Source: Alligator mississippiensis (Eukaryota; Chordata; Crocodylia; Alligatoridae). Taken from it: a DNA stretch of 64,000 nucleotides. The notes under the pieces are model-generated. The model was not told the DNA's origin and did not search any database. It saw only the letters and a list, made by a program, of their open reading frames with translations. Below are positions 42,799 to 54,990 of this stretch, piece after piece; position 1 is the first letter of the stretch, and every line of letters starts with the position of its first letter. Position numbers and translations under genes: made by a program. The stretch is taken from positions 36,558,001 to 36,622,000 of the forward strand of contig NC_081826.1 of the NCBI RefSeq assembly GCF_030867095.1, in the 5' to 3' direction.

Positions 42799-44570
42799 GG
42801 GCCATCCCCAACTGCAGGAACTCCTTCACTTACCAAGGATCCCCAAAGCTGAAGAACTCTGCATTAATGGGGAAGGAAGTATTAGGTGTGTGAGCAAGGC
42901 ACTTCATGAAGGCAATAAATTCAACTCAGCAGCTTATTGGCCTGTGCACAGTCCCATACTATTAAAGCTACAGTATATCCAGGGTGGAACCTGTTGAACC
43001 TGCAGAATCATCACAGCAAGTCTCAACACTATGCTGCCACTATCACCATAGAGATAAACTTTTATAGTGAGGAAAATAACCATTCTTCCCTCTTTGAATA
43101 TTTGTCTACATGGCTCCCACCCTAGCTGACTAGCAAGCTGTTAGCTTTCCATGGATGGTGAGAGTTAGTTCTATTTAAATGAAGTGGTAAAATGCTACCC
43201 TGCAAATCTGTATCTGAAAGTTGCAACTAGAGAGTAGCAGCTTATAAAGGTATGTGTGGAGCTCCAAGTCAGGTTTTATGAAGTGACAGGATTATCTTAT
43301 TCAGTTCAAAAGAAATCTTAAATGTGTCGACACCCATTTTGAGAGGCTATTGAAAGAGCCAATTTTCTGCTCTTTTTGCCTTGGCAATTTGTGGAACAGC
43401 TTTGTCCTACTTGAATAAAACAAGACAGCTCTTAAAATGTCCAAGGTGAGGAGTTTATAATGATCAGGATTTTGACCCTCTCTGCCTTTATGTAGTATAT
43501 TTCTATAGATTTGTCCTTCAGAGCTTGGACAATGGTGCCCCGAATAAGCAAAAATGCCTTGCAAGCTAGAGGAATGCATTTATGATTCTGGTATATTTCT
43601 ACATAAATGAAGGACTACAACCTTGGGTCTTCAAATTATTCACAAGTGTTCCCTAGCCTGCTTTGGAGACATTGTTACCAAGTGTGGAGACAAACCTCTC
43701 TCTCTCTCTCAGATGTTCTAAGGATCTTTCCAACAGAGCAGTGAAAAAGGAGATTCCTGGGAGAAAACATTTATACATTCATGTTGTTTCTGTTTGGTAC
43801 ATTTTGGTAAGATATCATATGATCCAACCGACTGAGACAGACCTTCATCGATGTCCTTGGCGAGTCTGAAACCCCAACATGAGTCATAGTGACTGTCATA
43901 AAGATGATGTGCCTTTGCTGACCTCAAACAGGATTTCTCACATTAATTCTGATGACCAAGCTGAGTCATAGTAAGGAAAAGAGACAGGATTTGGTGACTT
44001 GCTACAATAACCATGGTCAAGGATAAACATGCCTGACTGCAAAGGTGAACTACCATAACCATTAGTCACTTAACAGATCTTTGGAATTATAGCAAACTGA
44101 AGAGTAACACTGAATTGGTAAGGAGTTTTTACTATGAACCATGGGTAATGACTCCCATGGGACTACGGAATGGAAATATGCATCCTCCAAGTCAAATCAT
44201 AAACAAAATCTGCAGGATTTGGGTAAGGGAGAAGCAATGGCAACTGGTACCAGAATGGGTGGCTAGCCCTCTTTTGTGCATGTGGTTATAAATAAGTCAT
44301 GGGTAGCACACTTAGCAAAAAAAACACACCACCACAAAACACATTTTTAAAGCAACACAAACAAAGCAGTGACCCTAAATCATATTGTCTGACTTCCAGG
44401 GGCCTAAGCACTTGCAGCTAAATCTGACTGGAATAATTAATCTAGAAATTGCTTTGAACACAGCAACACTGACTCACTAGCCCCATGTGGAGCCCAAACA
44501 GTCTTCTGGGAATGCTGACAGATGCCTTCCCTTTCAAATGCAAGACTTTTGGAAAGATCATGTTTAATCA

Positions 44571-44573
<3 letters not shown>

Positions 44574-44603
<30 letters not shown>
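44574..44603. repeat. Poly-T tract
   Basis: About 30 consecutive T. No SINE or LINE body is recognised next to it. Confidence 0.95.
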
Positions 44604-44606
<3 letters not shown>

Positions 44607-45703
44607 TTGGCTATTCATCTAGCTACCCCTATTGCAATATTTTATTTCTAAGTTTGTTTCTTGACTCCTGTCCCTACCTAAGGGATACTGCACTGGAATT
44701 ACTGAAGCAGTACTTCCTATGGAGTGATTAAATAACTAGAGGTATTATAAATGTCATGTCTTATTTCCCATTGCCAGGTGCAATAGCCTTGAATACTTGC
44801 AGCTTATATAAATTTGATGGCCACAGGGTCTATCTTCATTTGAAAGGATAAGTCCCTCATTAAATTTTATTATGCAGTAATTTCTTGGTTTTCCTACTGC
44901 TTCCTTGGCTCTCTTTCAGTTAGTGATGCTCCTTCCCTCTTTCCACTGTCCATGGGAATGTTACCAAGCTCACCCAGGATCTCTCTAGCTGTTCCCCTGA
45001 TCCGGACAATCTTACCTAAAACCACCTGTTTAGGATAAAGGATTACAAAATAATTTCCCTTTCTATTTCAGACTTGTCTGAGAGAGGCCAAGGTATGAAG
45101 TCAGTCAGGTGAAAACATCTCATAAACGTCTTATTGGCAATTTACTTTTTCCCCTTAAATTATAGGACATGCTGCACTTTAGACCCCTTCTAACCCATCA
45201 AATTTAACCTCTATTCATGAACAGGATTTCTGGCTGGCAACCCCAATTCCCAACTGTGCATGGCACCTATGAGCCCTTTTCCTCTATGGGACTCTGACCA
45301 GCAGCTGGTTAAAACCATTTCAAAATCACAGCTGCTTCAAAACACAAGTATCATTTATTCATCTAGTATACAGCAAGCAGCAAGAGGGGATAAAGCAACA
45401 GAAGGCTAATGTATGCTCGTTCACCTTCTCTTCTTCCATACGCCATCCCTTTAAGGTTTACATAGTCCCTCTGATGTTACATTTGGACAGAGGATGAATG
45501 AATATTTCTAGTCTGGGTGGGTGGACATAACCTTATTAGAATATTCCTCATTATTTCCTAGTGAACTTGACGGCACCTTGTCTTTATATCATAGGCCATG
45601 TACAGATGTTCCATTTCTACTGAGAGAATTGCCATCCTGGGAAAAAACAAGGTGCACAGATATTCAAGCTTTTTCCCCTGGAGCAAAAATGGCTCTTCCA
45701 GAA

Positions 45704-45724
45704 GGGGGGGGGGGGGGGGGGGGG
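45704..45724. repeat. Poly-G tract
   Basis: About 21 consecutive G. Length is likely unstable or assembly-sensitive. Confidence 0.9.
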
Positions 45725-47271
45725 AATCACCAAACAACAACAAGGTAGAAATCACTCCCAGAACAATTTGTCTTGGGAACAAGGAGTGGAGCTGGGGGAG
45801 AGGCTCCCATGCTTTCCAGAGACCTGTCACCCTGGTCTGGAGAAGTGCAGGGGCAGATGCTCCTGCCCATCCCATCAACTGGGATGGCCAAAAGGAACAG
45901 CCACCAGCTGTTCCCCACATGCTTCTCACACCACAGTTTCTGGTGGAGAAGTAAACAGGGGCTTTGCTGCACTGCTCCTTCCACTTAAGTGCTAGGCACC
46001 AGGGGCTGAGCAAAGGAAGCAGGCAGAGCTTTGCCTTCCTCCATCTGTTCAGCTTCTGGGGACCAGATGCTGAGCACAGGAAGGAGTACTGCCCCCCACC
46101 CCCCCACCTGCCTGCTTCCCTTTGACCCCTGCTGCTCAGCTGGGAAGCTACTTAAAAGCTGGCAGAGCCAGGACCCAGGCTCAGGGCAAGCCTCCGAGCC
46201 CAGTCCTGAACCAGACTGCTTCTCTTTGCCAACCCTCCTGCTACTCAGAAGCCAGCCAGACAGGGAATAACCAGGCTCAGGGAGTCTCTATTCTGGGTAG
46301 CTAGGCAAAGCCTTGCTCACCCCTAATACCAGAGCACCAGTTGTGCGGAGTGAGCAGGGGCTTTGCTGTTTGCTTAGCTTGCTGTTTGCTCCTTATCTGC
46401 TTCTCTCAGAGTCCCTGTTGTGAGAAGCAGACAGGAAGCTTTGCCTTGCTGCTCCAGTAATCTGGAAGTGGCAGGACTGGAGCAGTCCACACTGTCCACA
46501 GACTGGGATTGCCTTGGTCTGGGAAAGATGCAAGGGTGGGGAGGGAAACATGGGCATTTGCACACTGATCATCTGAATTGCTCCTTCTCCCAGACTAGCA
46601 GTGGAAGTTTTCCACCACTAGAACTGAATGTTTGTACATTGCCATATGGTTTCAGGTTCAGGTTGCTTTCCTTCCTAACAGCCTCTTAATTTATCACTAT
46701 GTAGTCAAGCACAGTAATACCAAGCAGAAACTGAAACGCAGATGCTAATAAAAATAGATACATGGACTACAATTAATTTATTTTTCATTCAGCTACCTTT
46801 CACCACCACTGTCACAACTTCTGAAGACAAGCATCTTCTCTCACTCAGGCCTGTAACAAAGCTTATCCTTTCATTTCTCCTTTCAACATTACTTTCTGTC
46901 CACATTGCTAGAACTCAATTCTTGTCTTGCAACTTTCCTCTTTGAAAGAACCCAAAACATACATAATGCTCCCTCCAATCCCTTCAAAACACAGATACTC
47001 GGATCATCCCTTTCTTGCCTGTAATGTTTATATTGTTACCTTTCTCTCTCTCTACTGCTGCATAGGCTCCCTCTTCTCTTCAACTACTTGTGCACATTTT
47101 AGAGATTCTGCAGATCTTTGCACCTCCTTATCTCCTCATGTCTTGTATCACCACCAGTTGCTCTACTCCATCAAAGCCTTTTTGGATGTCCACTTGACTG
47201 CTTCTCCCACTGCTTTCTACTTTCTTCTACAACCTCCCTGAAGCAGATTAATGGATGAATGAATTAGTTAA

Positions 47272-47858
47272 ATACAGGCAGACAAGGTTCCTTGGTTAAG
47301 TCCAATATCTTTTATTAGACCAACTCATAGTTGGAAACATTCTTGTTTGCAAGCTTTCAGGTACAAATACCCTTTGTCAGGCAGAGGAAGCATCTGCAAA
47401 TGGCCTGTGCTCTTCCTGGATGTAGTAGTAAAGCAGCCATAGGCCAGTATGTATGCAAGAAAGCCAGTCAGTTAAAATGTATATTGGGTTGGTCAATAGG
47501 TGAGAGACATGTGGGGAATGAATCAGCTGTATACAAAGGAAGGGGCAGGGGGGAAAGGACTGAATATAGCCGGTAAAAAGTGGAGAGTTTACCCGAGGAG
47601 TCTGATGTTAGGCAGATTGTGTCTCATAAATCCAATGTCTATATTTAGTCCATGATTTTTTGTATCCAGTAGGTTGATGAAGTGAAGTTTGTAGGCTGGT
47701 CTGTGAAAGGTCTTTTGTAAATTGCCTTTAAGGATTAAAACTGAGAGATTAGAGAGAGAGCGGTTTTCTTGTGAGCAATGTGCCAAGGTAATTGAGGATT
47801 CTCGTCTTTGATAGATTTTCGGTGTGCATTCATTTTGGTACGCAGTTGTTTGGTTTTA
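47272..47858 (-). mobile_element. Penelope-like element 3' part, 5' truncated
   Basis: On the minus strand it starts inside the GIY-YIG coding region (AATGAATGCACACCG, matching about 49317-49331 of the second copy), continues through the 3' coding end and untranslated tail, and ends with CTAATAAAAGATATTGGACT. It is an independent insertion beside the 48011-49828 element. The tail carries a GAAA box at 47355-47358 and a degenerate CTGACAA box at 47374-47380. Confidence 0.8.
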
Positions 47859-47995
47859 AATACTAGACTTTAGCTTCCTATCCCTCCATAGCACCCATTT
47901 GTACTATGATGCCTCCAGTATCATTCCATGGGATGGGGCAGTTAAGGCAAGTCATGTCTTTTCTTTAATTAAGATAATTTGGAATCATCAGATTC

Positions 47996-49843
47996 CATTT
48001 AAGTCTCTCAGGTGTAGGATGTAGCTGTCTTGGTCTAAGGACATAGGCAGACAAGGTTCTTTGAGTAAATCTGATATCTTTTATTAGACAAACTAAATAG
48101 TTGGAAAAAAATTTCTTAGCAAGCTTTCAGGTTTAAAAACCCTTCATCAGGCTGAAGAAGCATCTGCAGTTGATGTGTGTTTTTCTAGATGGAATGAATC
48201 GTAAAGCCACAGGCTGTTATGCATGCAAGAAAGTCAGTCAGCAAAGATGTAAATTGAGGAGCCAGTGGGTGAGAGACAGGCTGGGGGTGGCAGGTGGAGG
48301 AGGGGCAGCGGGAGGAAGGGGGGATGAATTTAACAGGTAAATAGTGGAGAGATACGTGGGAGAGTCAGATGTCAGGCATGTGTCATAAATCCAATGCTAA
48401 CAGTATGCCAACCTTTTTATAAGCCACCTGGAGAAAGAATGTGTCAAGGACTGCACCATCAAACCCTTGCTATACTTAAGATATAAATCGATGACATCAT
48501 CATTTGGACTGAAAATCTGCAATCTGATGGAGTTCCATCAGAAATTCAACAATCATCACCCTTCCATCAAACTCTCTCGAATACTTCAGCACCAACATCT
48601 CCTCTTTAGATACAATGATCACTATCCAGAATGGCAAAATACAGACCGCAGTATACAAGAAACCCACAAACCAACATACATATTTGCGCAGAACCAGCAA
48701 TCACCCTAAACACACCAAGAAAGCTGTGATATATACGGGCAAGCCCTCAGATAACACTGAATTTGCACTGAGAACACTTGGGATTGCTACCTCACAAATC
48801 TTAAAAAGGCTTTCATCACCCAAAGACATTCCTCCAGAGAGATAGATCGCATGTTTGAAAGAGCCACCTGGATACCACGTGAAGACCTGCTGCAGTACAG
48901 AAGGAAAACCCCCACAAATCACACATCACTGGTTATGACATATCACCCCTCCCTCGAACCTATATGGAAAATCCTCAAACAATTGCAACCCATACTAGAA
49001 GGAGACCCAATTCTTAAAAGAGATTTTCCCAGAACCACCCATCCTAGCCTTCAAACAAGCACTGAACCTCACTAACCTCATCACCAGAAGCAAGCTTCCT
49101 ATGGCCCAAAACACACCGAATGGATCCAGACCATGTCATGACAAGAAATGTAAAACCTGACAACATATCCCCACCACCTCCCACAATTACTACACCCCAC
49201 AACAGAACCATCAGCATTCCCGGATCTTACAGCTGCACCTCCAGAAATATCAACTCCAATGCACCAAATGCCCTGGTGGAAAATATGTAGGAGACACCAA
49301 ACAACAACTGTGAACCAGAATGAATGTACACCGGAAATTTATTAAAAACAAGAATACCCAATTACCTGTGGGGGCACATTTCTCACAAGAAAACTACTCT
49401 CTCTTCAATCTCTCAGTTCTAATCCTCAAAGGAAATTTATAAAACACTTTTCACAGACGAGCCTATGAACTTCAATCTCCTGGATACAAAAAAAATCATG
49501 GACTAAATATACACATTGGATGTCTATATTATGACACATTATAACCTGCCTGACATCCAACTCCCCTGGTACCTCTCCACTTTTACCTGCTACATCCCTC
49601 TTCTCCCCACCCCCACATCCTGTCTCACCCACTGACTTCTCAATTTACATCTTCACTGACTGGCTTCTTTGCATGCATACCAGCCTCTGGCTTCTTTACT
49701 ATTCATTCCATCCAGGAAAAGCACACACCAACTGCAGATGCTTCCTCAGCCTTATGAAAGGTTTTTAAACCCAAAAGCTTGCTAAGAAAATTTTTTCCAA
49801 CTATTTAGTTGGTCTAATAAAAGATACACATTTAAGTCGCTGA
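47996..49843 (+). mobile_element. Penelope-like retroelement with inverted terminal copy and target duplication
   Basis: The element proper is 48011-49828. The flanks CATTTAAGTCTCTCA (47996-48010) and CATTTAAGTCGCTGA (49829-49843) agree at 13 of 15 positions, so the whole unit went in as one insertion. The body (about 48405-49828, plus strand) encodes the end of a Penelope-type reverse transcriptase (DDIIIWT core, FHQKFNNHHPSIKL, TAVYKKPTNQHTYLRRTSNH) and a GIY-YIG endonuclease region (QCTKCPGGKYVGDTKQQL, RMNVHR). The first 390 bp (48011-48400) are an inverted copy of the 3' tail. The reading frame is broken (for example two extra bases just before the DD motif, and a stop after KQQL). The amino-terminal part is missing. 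Confidence 0.85.
48117..48150 (-). ncRNA. Hammerhead-ribozyme-like core in Penelope-like tail
   Basis: On the minus strand CTGATGA (48150-48144) is followed by AGGGTTTTTAAACCT, which can pair as a hairpin, then GAAA (48128-48125) and AGCTTGCT, a minimal hairpin. This is the order of the hammerhead core: CUGANGA, stem II, GAAA, stem III. Hammerhead motifs are known in the terminal repeats of Penelope-like elements. Stem I is not clear here, so activity is doubtful. Confidence 0.45.
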
Positions 49844-51796
49844 CACTTAACCTATATGCAATCTTTTTATCTTTATTTTTTATCTTGATTTTCCTTCACT
49901 TCTTTCTATTTTCATGTCAATTTGCTCCTCGTGATCTCAGATAAGACAAAGTGGGATCTGTATCTGGTTTCTACCAATACCGAAACTAAAAATGCACCAG
50001 CCTTGTTTGGGGCCTTTCAACATTAAGATAATAAAATGAAATTCAATAATTAGGCTTCATTAAAGAATAGAAATCAGAATATCCTCTTTTATGTATACAT
50101 GTCACATCAGCTTTAAAACTAAAAGTAAAAGCAGCTACTGGTTGTCCTCATGTCTGCAGTCCCTTTTACAAGCAATGCAACTTAACTTTCTCGTTTCTTG
50201 ATGAATAAAACTGAACTGCAGAAAACAAATGCTATGATGATATCCAGAACATTCCAACAAAAATATTTCAAATATCGTAAGTGTGATAATCAAACTACCA
50301 GTGACAGAAAATAAAATTGGACTGATTCACTGATGTATCTGGAGTATGCAGATTTCTCCTGCATTCACTAGCAAAGTGTCATTTGGGGAATGTAGGATTG
50401 CATGCTTTTGTAGAAGTACATCAGAAACAGATTCCTAACTCAGCTTGCCTGGATACAGATCAGACAACTCACAGACATGAGGTACAGGAAACTGGGTCTC
50501 TGGTTTTAAAATAAAAATGTTTATATTAAAGAGAGTTTGAGGCTTGTATGAGTTTTTTAATCTATCTGAAAAAAATAAATAAGAAAGAGGGTGAACATGA
50601 TAAAGGGGTAATGCAAGAAAGCAAGCAAAAGTGTAAAAGAGCTAGAGGCAGGAGGAATGTTTACTCCCGTGAGACTCTAAACCATGAATCACCTTTGGTC
50701 CCAATCATCTAAGGTTTTGCTAATATTGGCAAAGACTTTTACTAATAAACATAGCCAAACAAAGCAATCAGAGATCTTCAAAGTGCTACTGAACACAGCA
50801 GTCAGTGGCAGTTGACAGATGCAGCATTTTCCTGTGCTGCTGTGTGGTTGGTTTTCTGATAGCCTCTGACAGTGGGTGGTCAAACTTCAAAAGGGAAAAA
50901 AGGATTCCTTAGCCCATTCAGCCACTGAACTCTTCAGTACTTTATAAAACATTAGATTTGCTAAAATTTTCTGAGTTCAGCTACTTTATTGGAACATTTA
51001 AACAATTCCTGATTTAGTTTCTTAAATTTAACTAAGATGCAACCTGGCTGCCTTTGAAGCACTGGTGAGGTCTGTGTCCAACAAAAAGAAAGGACCACCA
51101 TTTGTGAAGCAGCTGGCCAAACCTCAAAAGGGGGGGGGGGGGGGGGAAGGATTAGTCAACTGGTTTGTTCCACTCAGGTCTTGTGTCATCCAAGTTTATT
51201 TTTGAGTTTAAAGGGATATTTTAAAGAGATAAATCATATTCAATTGCTTTCCTTATAACATTTATTATTTCCACATTAAATTCTTTCAGTTGTAATACCT
51301 TTAAAGTAATTTACTTTTCCACCCCCAGCCCCCATGTCCCTAGTAAGCTGACTGCAAAACTGGTCTGGTTTATATTCAGTTTATACATCCTACAGCTCTT
51401 TTATATTGCATCTTCCAGGAAAACCACATCAGAATGCTGTCTGATAAAAAAATAACTACAGCTTATAAATTATATATATAATACATTATACAGAAAATAC
51501 TGCAAAATAACTGGTAGACTGGCGATTCTAGCCAATGGGTTACAGCACAGAAAGTATACTGTAATAAACATAAATTTTGATCTTTGAAACATATTTCACG
51601 TTTAATCTAGGAATCAACTTAAATACCCATTTAGAGTGCTTTATCATAGAGATCCACTTTGCATAAAATAAGGAGAAGGAAGAGGAGAAGACAAAGGAGA
51701 AGCAGTGTGGTACAGACATTCCATAGATTTAAGAAGTCCAGAAAGGATCATTATCTTCTGTATGTCCTTCTACCAAATATAGGCCTTAGAACTCAC
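49844..51796. other. Intergenic, unassigned
   Basis: AT-rich sequence with a run of about 17 G at 51130-51146. No gene or repeat boundary is recognised. Confidence 0.45.
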
Positions 51797-52530
51797 CCAT
51801 CTGTCATGACCCAAAGGGTATGATTTTGTGTGCGCTTCGGCACTGCAGAATTATTTCCCGCCACGAGAAGCTTTCTTTGCATGGTGCAATTCTCAGTTGC
51901 ATAGAGAAAACCCCGGTGCAAAGGAGTTCCCGCCATTCGCATGCAAATTAGTTTCCCACTATTGGCTGTTTCTAAATTATTCCCACGTGGCGGCTAGCGA
52001 TTGTCTTGCTAGCCGTATAAGAGGCTTGAGTGGTTTCCGCCCAAGCTGGAGGACTCCACAACCATCTGGAGGAGAAGGAGGACTTCACATCTTGTGAAGA
52101 ACTCTAAGCGCGCTGTGGAGTTTAACAAACCCAGCGTGTGCCTTAAGAAGGATATAGGGGTCTGATCAACTTCTAGCCTCTCCCCGTTGCCGCCTGATCC
52201 CTCGATGTACCCTTCCCTGCGCGCTCAGTCCATGGAGCCTAACAAACTTGGTGTGCGTGTGTATCCAGAGCTCTTTCCGGGTTTAAGAGGCTCGAGTTTT
52301 CTACGGGTCTTGTTCGAGCGAGTTTTGTAACTGCAACTTAAGCGAAGTTTTTCCTGCCTGCACTGCAACCATCTACGGTGCAAGTAAAATAATCTTTAAT
52401 CAACCGCTAAGCGTCCGTGCCTAATTCTAGTCCGCCGTGCCGAATTCCCCGACCCACGTGCCAGGGCTGCTGGCCACAGCCTGCCGCGTGCCCCCGAAAG
52501 CCTCGGACCGCTCCCGGCCCGCACACCATC
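51797..52530. mobile_element. Solo LTR of an endogenous retrovirus-like element
   Basis: The LTR proper is 51802-52525 (724 bp). It starts TGTCATGACCC and ends in CCCGCACA (TG...CA termini). It is flanked by exact 5-bp duplications CCATC at 51797-51801 and 52526-52530. It is a GC-rich block in AT-rich surroundings, with an ATTGGCT box (about 51961) and a TATA-like GTATAAGAG (about 52015) suggesting plus orientation. No internal region is present, as left by recombination between two LTRs. The family is not determined. The matching duplications suggest a moderately young insertion. Confidence 0.8.
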
Positions 52531-53420
52531 AACTCCATAAACTGTTATCTGAACTATAGAAGTATATTCAATTTTGATTGAAATATTCCCAATGATGAAA
52601 AATCATCAACATCCTTAGGTAAAATAATCCAAGATAAATTGGAAATTTAAAAATACATTTACAACTATAAACCTGCTCCCTTGTTTCTAGTTTGGATATC
52701 TAGCTTCATCTATTGGACTGATGTTTTCTCCTAGATAAAGAGCTATCAGAAGTCTCTTCCGATGCTAAAACTTTTAGACTATGATCAAGTAATCTCTTAA
52801 ACTTATCTTGGACAAGCTAAACATAATATACTGAGTTTCTTTTCTCTCTCTTGATAAAGCAGGTTTCCCAGACCCTGAATCATTCTTGCAGCTCTTTCCT
52901 AAACCCTTTCAAAAAAAGGTTGAAAATGGGAAATCTAGTTTCTATACTCCTACCTTATGTTGTCCTGCTTATATACCCAAGGATAGTTTTTGCCCCCTGA
53001 GACAAAACACTGTCCTGTTGGCTCATGTTCAGTGCTATGAGGTATATGGTATGTGGGCACTAAAATATGAATATCCTAAAATTTTCCCCTACTATTGACT
53101 TGCTGCATAGCTTTGAGAAAGGCTTTTGGATCTGTTCTCATTTGTAAGAGAGTAATATTACATGCTTCAATAAGGTAATGATGACTCTTAATTGCTTAAC
53201 GTTTGTACAGTACTGTGAAAACCGTTATGTAACTTTGAAGTATAACCATGGTTATTTTTTTTCTCTTCCTGTACACCTCTTCTAATTCTGAGTAAGCAAA
53301 AAAAAAAAAAAAAGTCAAAGAAATTATGGATACTCACTAGTATGCTGACAGAAGGTTATAAAAAGATGACATTTTAGAAAACATTTAAGGTAAGCTAAAG
53401 GTGGTCTTTGACTACAGACA
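52531..53420. other. Intergenic, unassigned
   Basis: AT-rich, with an A run near 53299-53314. Nothing is recognised. Confidence 0.45.
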
Positions 53421-53423
53421 GAC

Positions 53424-53612
53424 AAAGGACGGCCCAATGGTTAGGATGAGAGACTGTTTGATTCCCTGCTCCACCATGAACTTCCTCAGCCATTTGGGCC
53501 AGTTGCTCCATATCTACATGCCTTTGGTTCCCATTTGACGGGTGGGGAACAGTACTTGTCTATCCCAAAGGGAAATGTTTTAAAGGACAGACATTAAAGT
53601 TTATAAAATAAG
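53424..53612 (+). repeat. MIR/CORE-type SINE remnant
   Basis: The tRNA-like head has CCAATGGTTAGGATGAGAGA (A box) and TGTTTGATTCCCTGCTCCAC (B box). The following part (TTTGGGCCAGTTGCTCCATA, then TGGTTCCCATTTGACGGGTG) follows the order of the CORE-SINE consensus. Old and diverged. Confidence 0.65.
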
Positions 53613-54641
53613 ATTCTGTTTGATACATCTGTCCAACTAAATCGGATTAAGTACACTAAGGAACACCTGTTTTACAATAAAATATTTTATTAAGAACAAA
53701 GATAGCAAAACCAGATTTAAAAGTACATATAAAGTTCAGGTTATAAACACGACAAGAGAATGAAGTGTGTGTGGTGTGTGGTCCTCCCCATTTGCATCTC
53801 ATTCTCCATCTCAGCAGCAAGAATACCATGTGCTCAAAATGAAACGGAAACAGTAAAAAGATGGAACAATTGGCCTTTTGGCTAAGATCCAGTATACCAA
53901 TTCTACCAAGTCATGTAATAACTATAACTGTTTATATTCGAGGCAATAAATTACAAACATTAAAATGGAGAAGACAAAATAAAATAACTACATTCAAATT
54001 CCAATATATGATGGATAAAACAAATAGATTTGACTTAGATTGTATTTTTTATTTGGTCAGTATTTCCATGACCTTTCTATAAGTGTTTTCTTTTGTTTTT
54101 TCTTTTGTTTTTTTAATGTAAACTACCACCCAAAACATTATTTAAAAATATAATGCAGTAGCTTTTCCGTATCATAACACCATGGATGTAACCATTATAA
54201 AAGATCCTATTATCAGTAATGAACAAGCAAAAAAGCATAAGGGTTCTATAAATTGCATCAACTTTAGTGTTAGGGTAAAATTCTGACTCCATAGAACTCA
54301 ACAAGACTCCAACCAATGTTAGTGGAGCCAAAATCTCTCCATTCAGGGTCCAAACCTGTAACCCTTATCCATGGCAGTAATCCTTACTCATGGGAATTGT
54401 TCAATTGACAACAGTGAGACTCCCTGTATTACAAAGAATTATTCTGAATTGGACCCTAATATTAATACATCTATAGAAAGCATACTGGTACAGCATGTAG
54501 AAAGTAATACCATGCAGAAGATGCATTAATTTTGCTGGAAGTGAAAACCTCATCCAACAAACCTGGATATGAATATTTCCAGAGCTGTTTTTTCACCAAA
54601 TCATATTTCTTATATAAATTTTAAGAACAAACAAGTCATTT
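53613..54641. other. Intergenic, unassigned
   Basis: AT-rich. No gene or repeat boundary is recognised. It could include distal FZD6 3' untranslated sequence if that UTR is long. Confidence 0.4.
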
Positions 54642-54661
54642 ATCTTATTCAGTGGTTTTCA

Positions 54662-54695
<34 letters not shown>

Positions 54696-54990
54696 TTCAG
54701 GCAATCCTCACTAGACTTAGGCATCCCTCAGTGCTAGTTCAATTTTCAATAGTTTTCCGACTATGGAAAAATATTAAGGTGGTTTTCTGTGGCAAGAATT
54801 CGCAGACCACAAGAAGTCAGAATGTTTTAACACAATGGATTCCTATTTGATATTTCTAGGTTTGTTTTAAGAATTTGTTAGCATACCTCACAGTGTTAAC
54901 ATTGTGTGGCACCCTACACTATGTTTGAAAGGATCTCTCAAGGCACCCCAGGGTGTCATAGCATCCTGGTTGGGAATCACTGATCTAATT
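54642..54990. mobile_element. 333-bp hAT-like element with target duplication
   Basis: The element proper is 54650-54982. It starts CAGTGGTTTTCAAGC, and the complement of its end reads CAGTGATTCCCAACC. The flanks ATCTTATT and ATCTAATT differ at one of 8 positions. A run of about 28 T lies just inside the left end. Non-coding. Confidence 0.88.

Larger units (their letters stand above)
42799..47270. other. Intergenic, unassigned, with homopolymers
   Basis: No gene is recognised. It contains a run of about 30 T (44574-44603), a run of about 21 G (45704-45724) and a GC-richer stretch 45,600-46,340 that may be a DNA-transposon core without visible ends. The stretch 46,790-47,240 is pyrimidine-rich. 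Confidence 0.4.

Noticed and set aside
51828-52097. An 89-codon open frame starting MCASALQN
   Set aside because: It lies wholly within the solo LTR and has no similarity that I recognise to a host protein.
53424-53475. Possible tRNA gene (A-box- and B-box-like words)
   Set aside because: No cloverleaf can be closed, and a CORE-SINE-like body follows; it is a SINE head.
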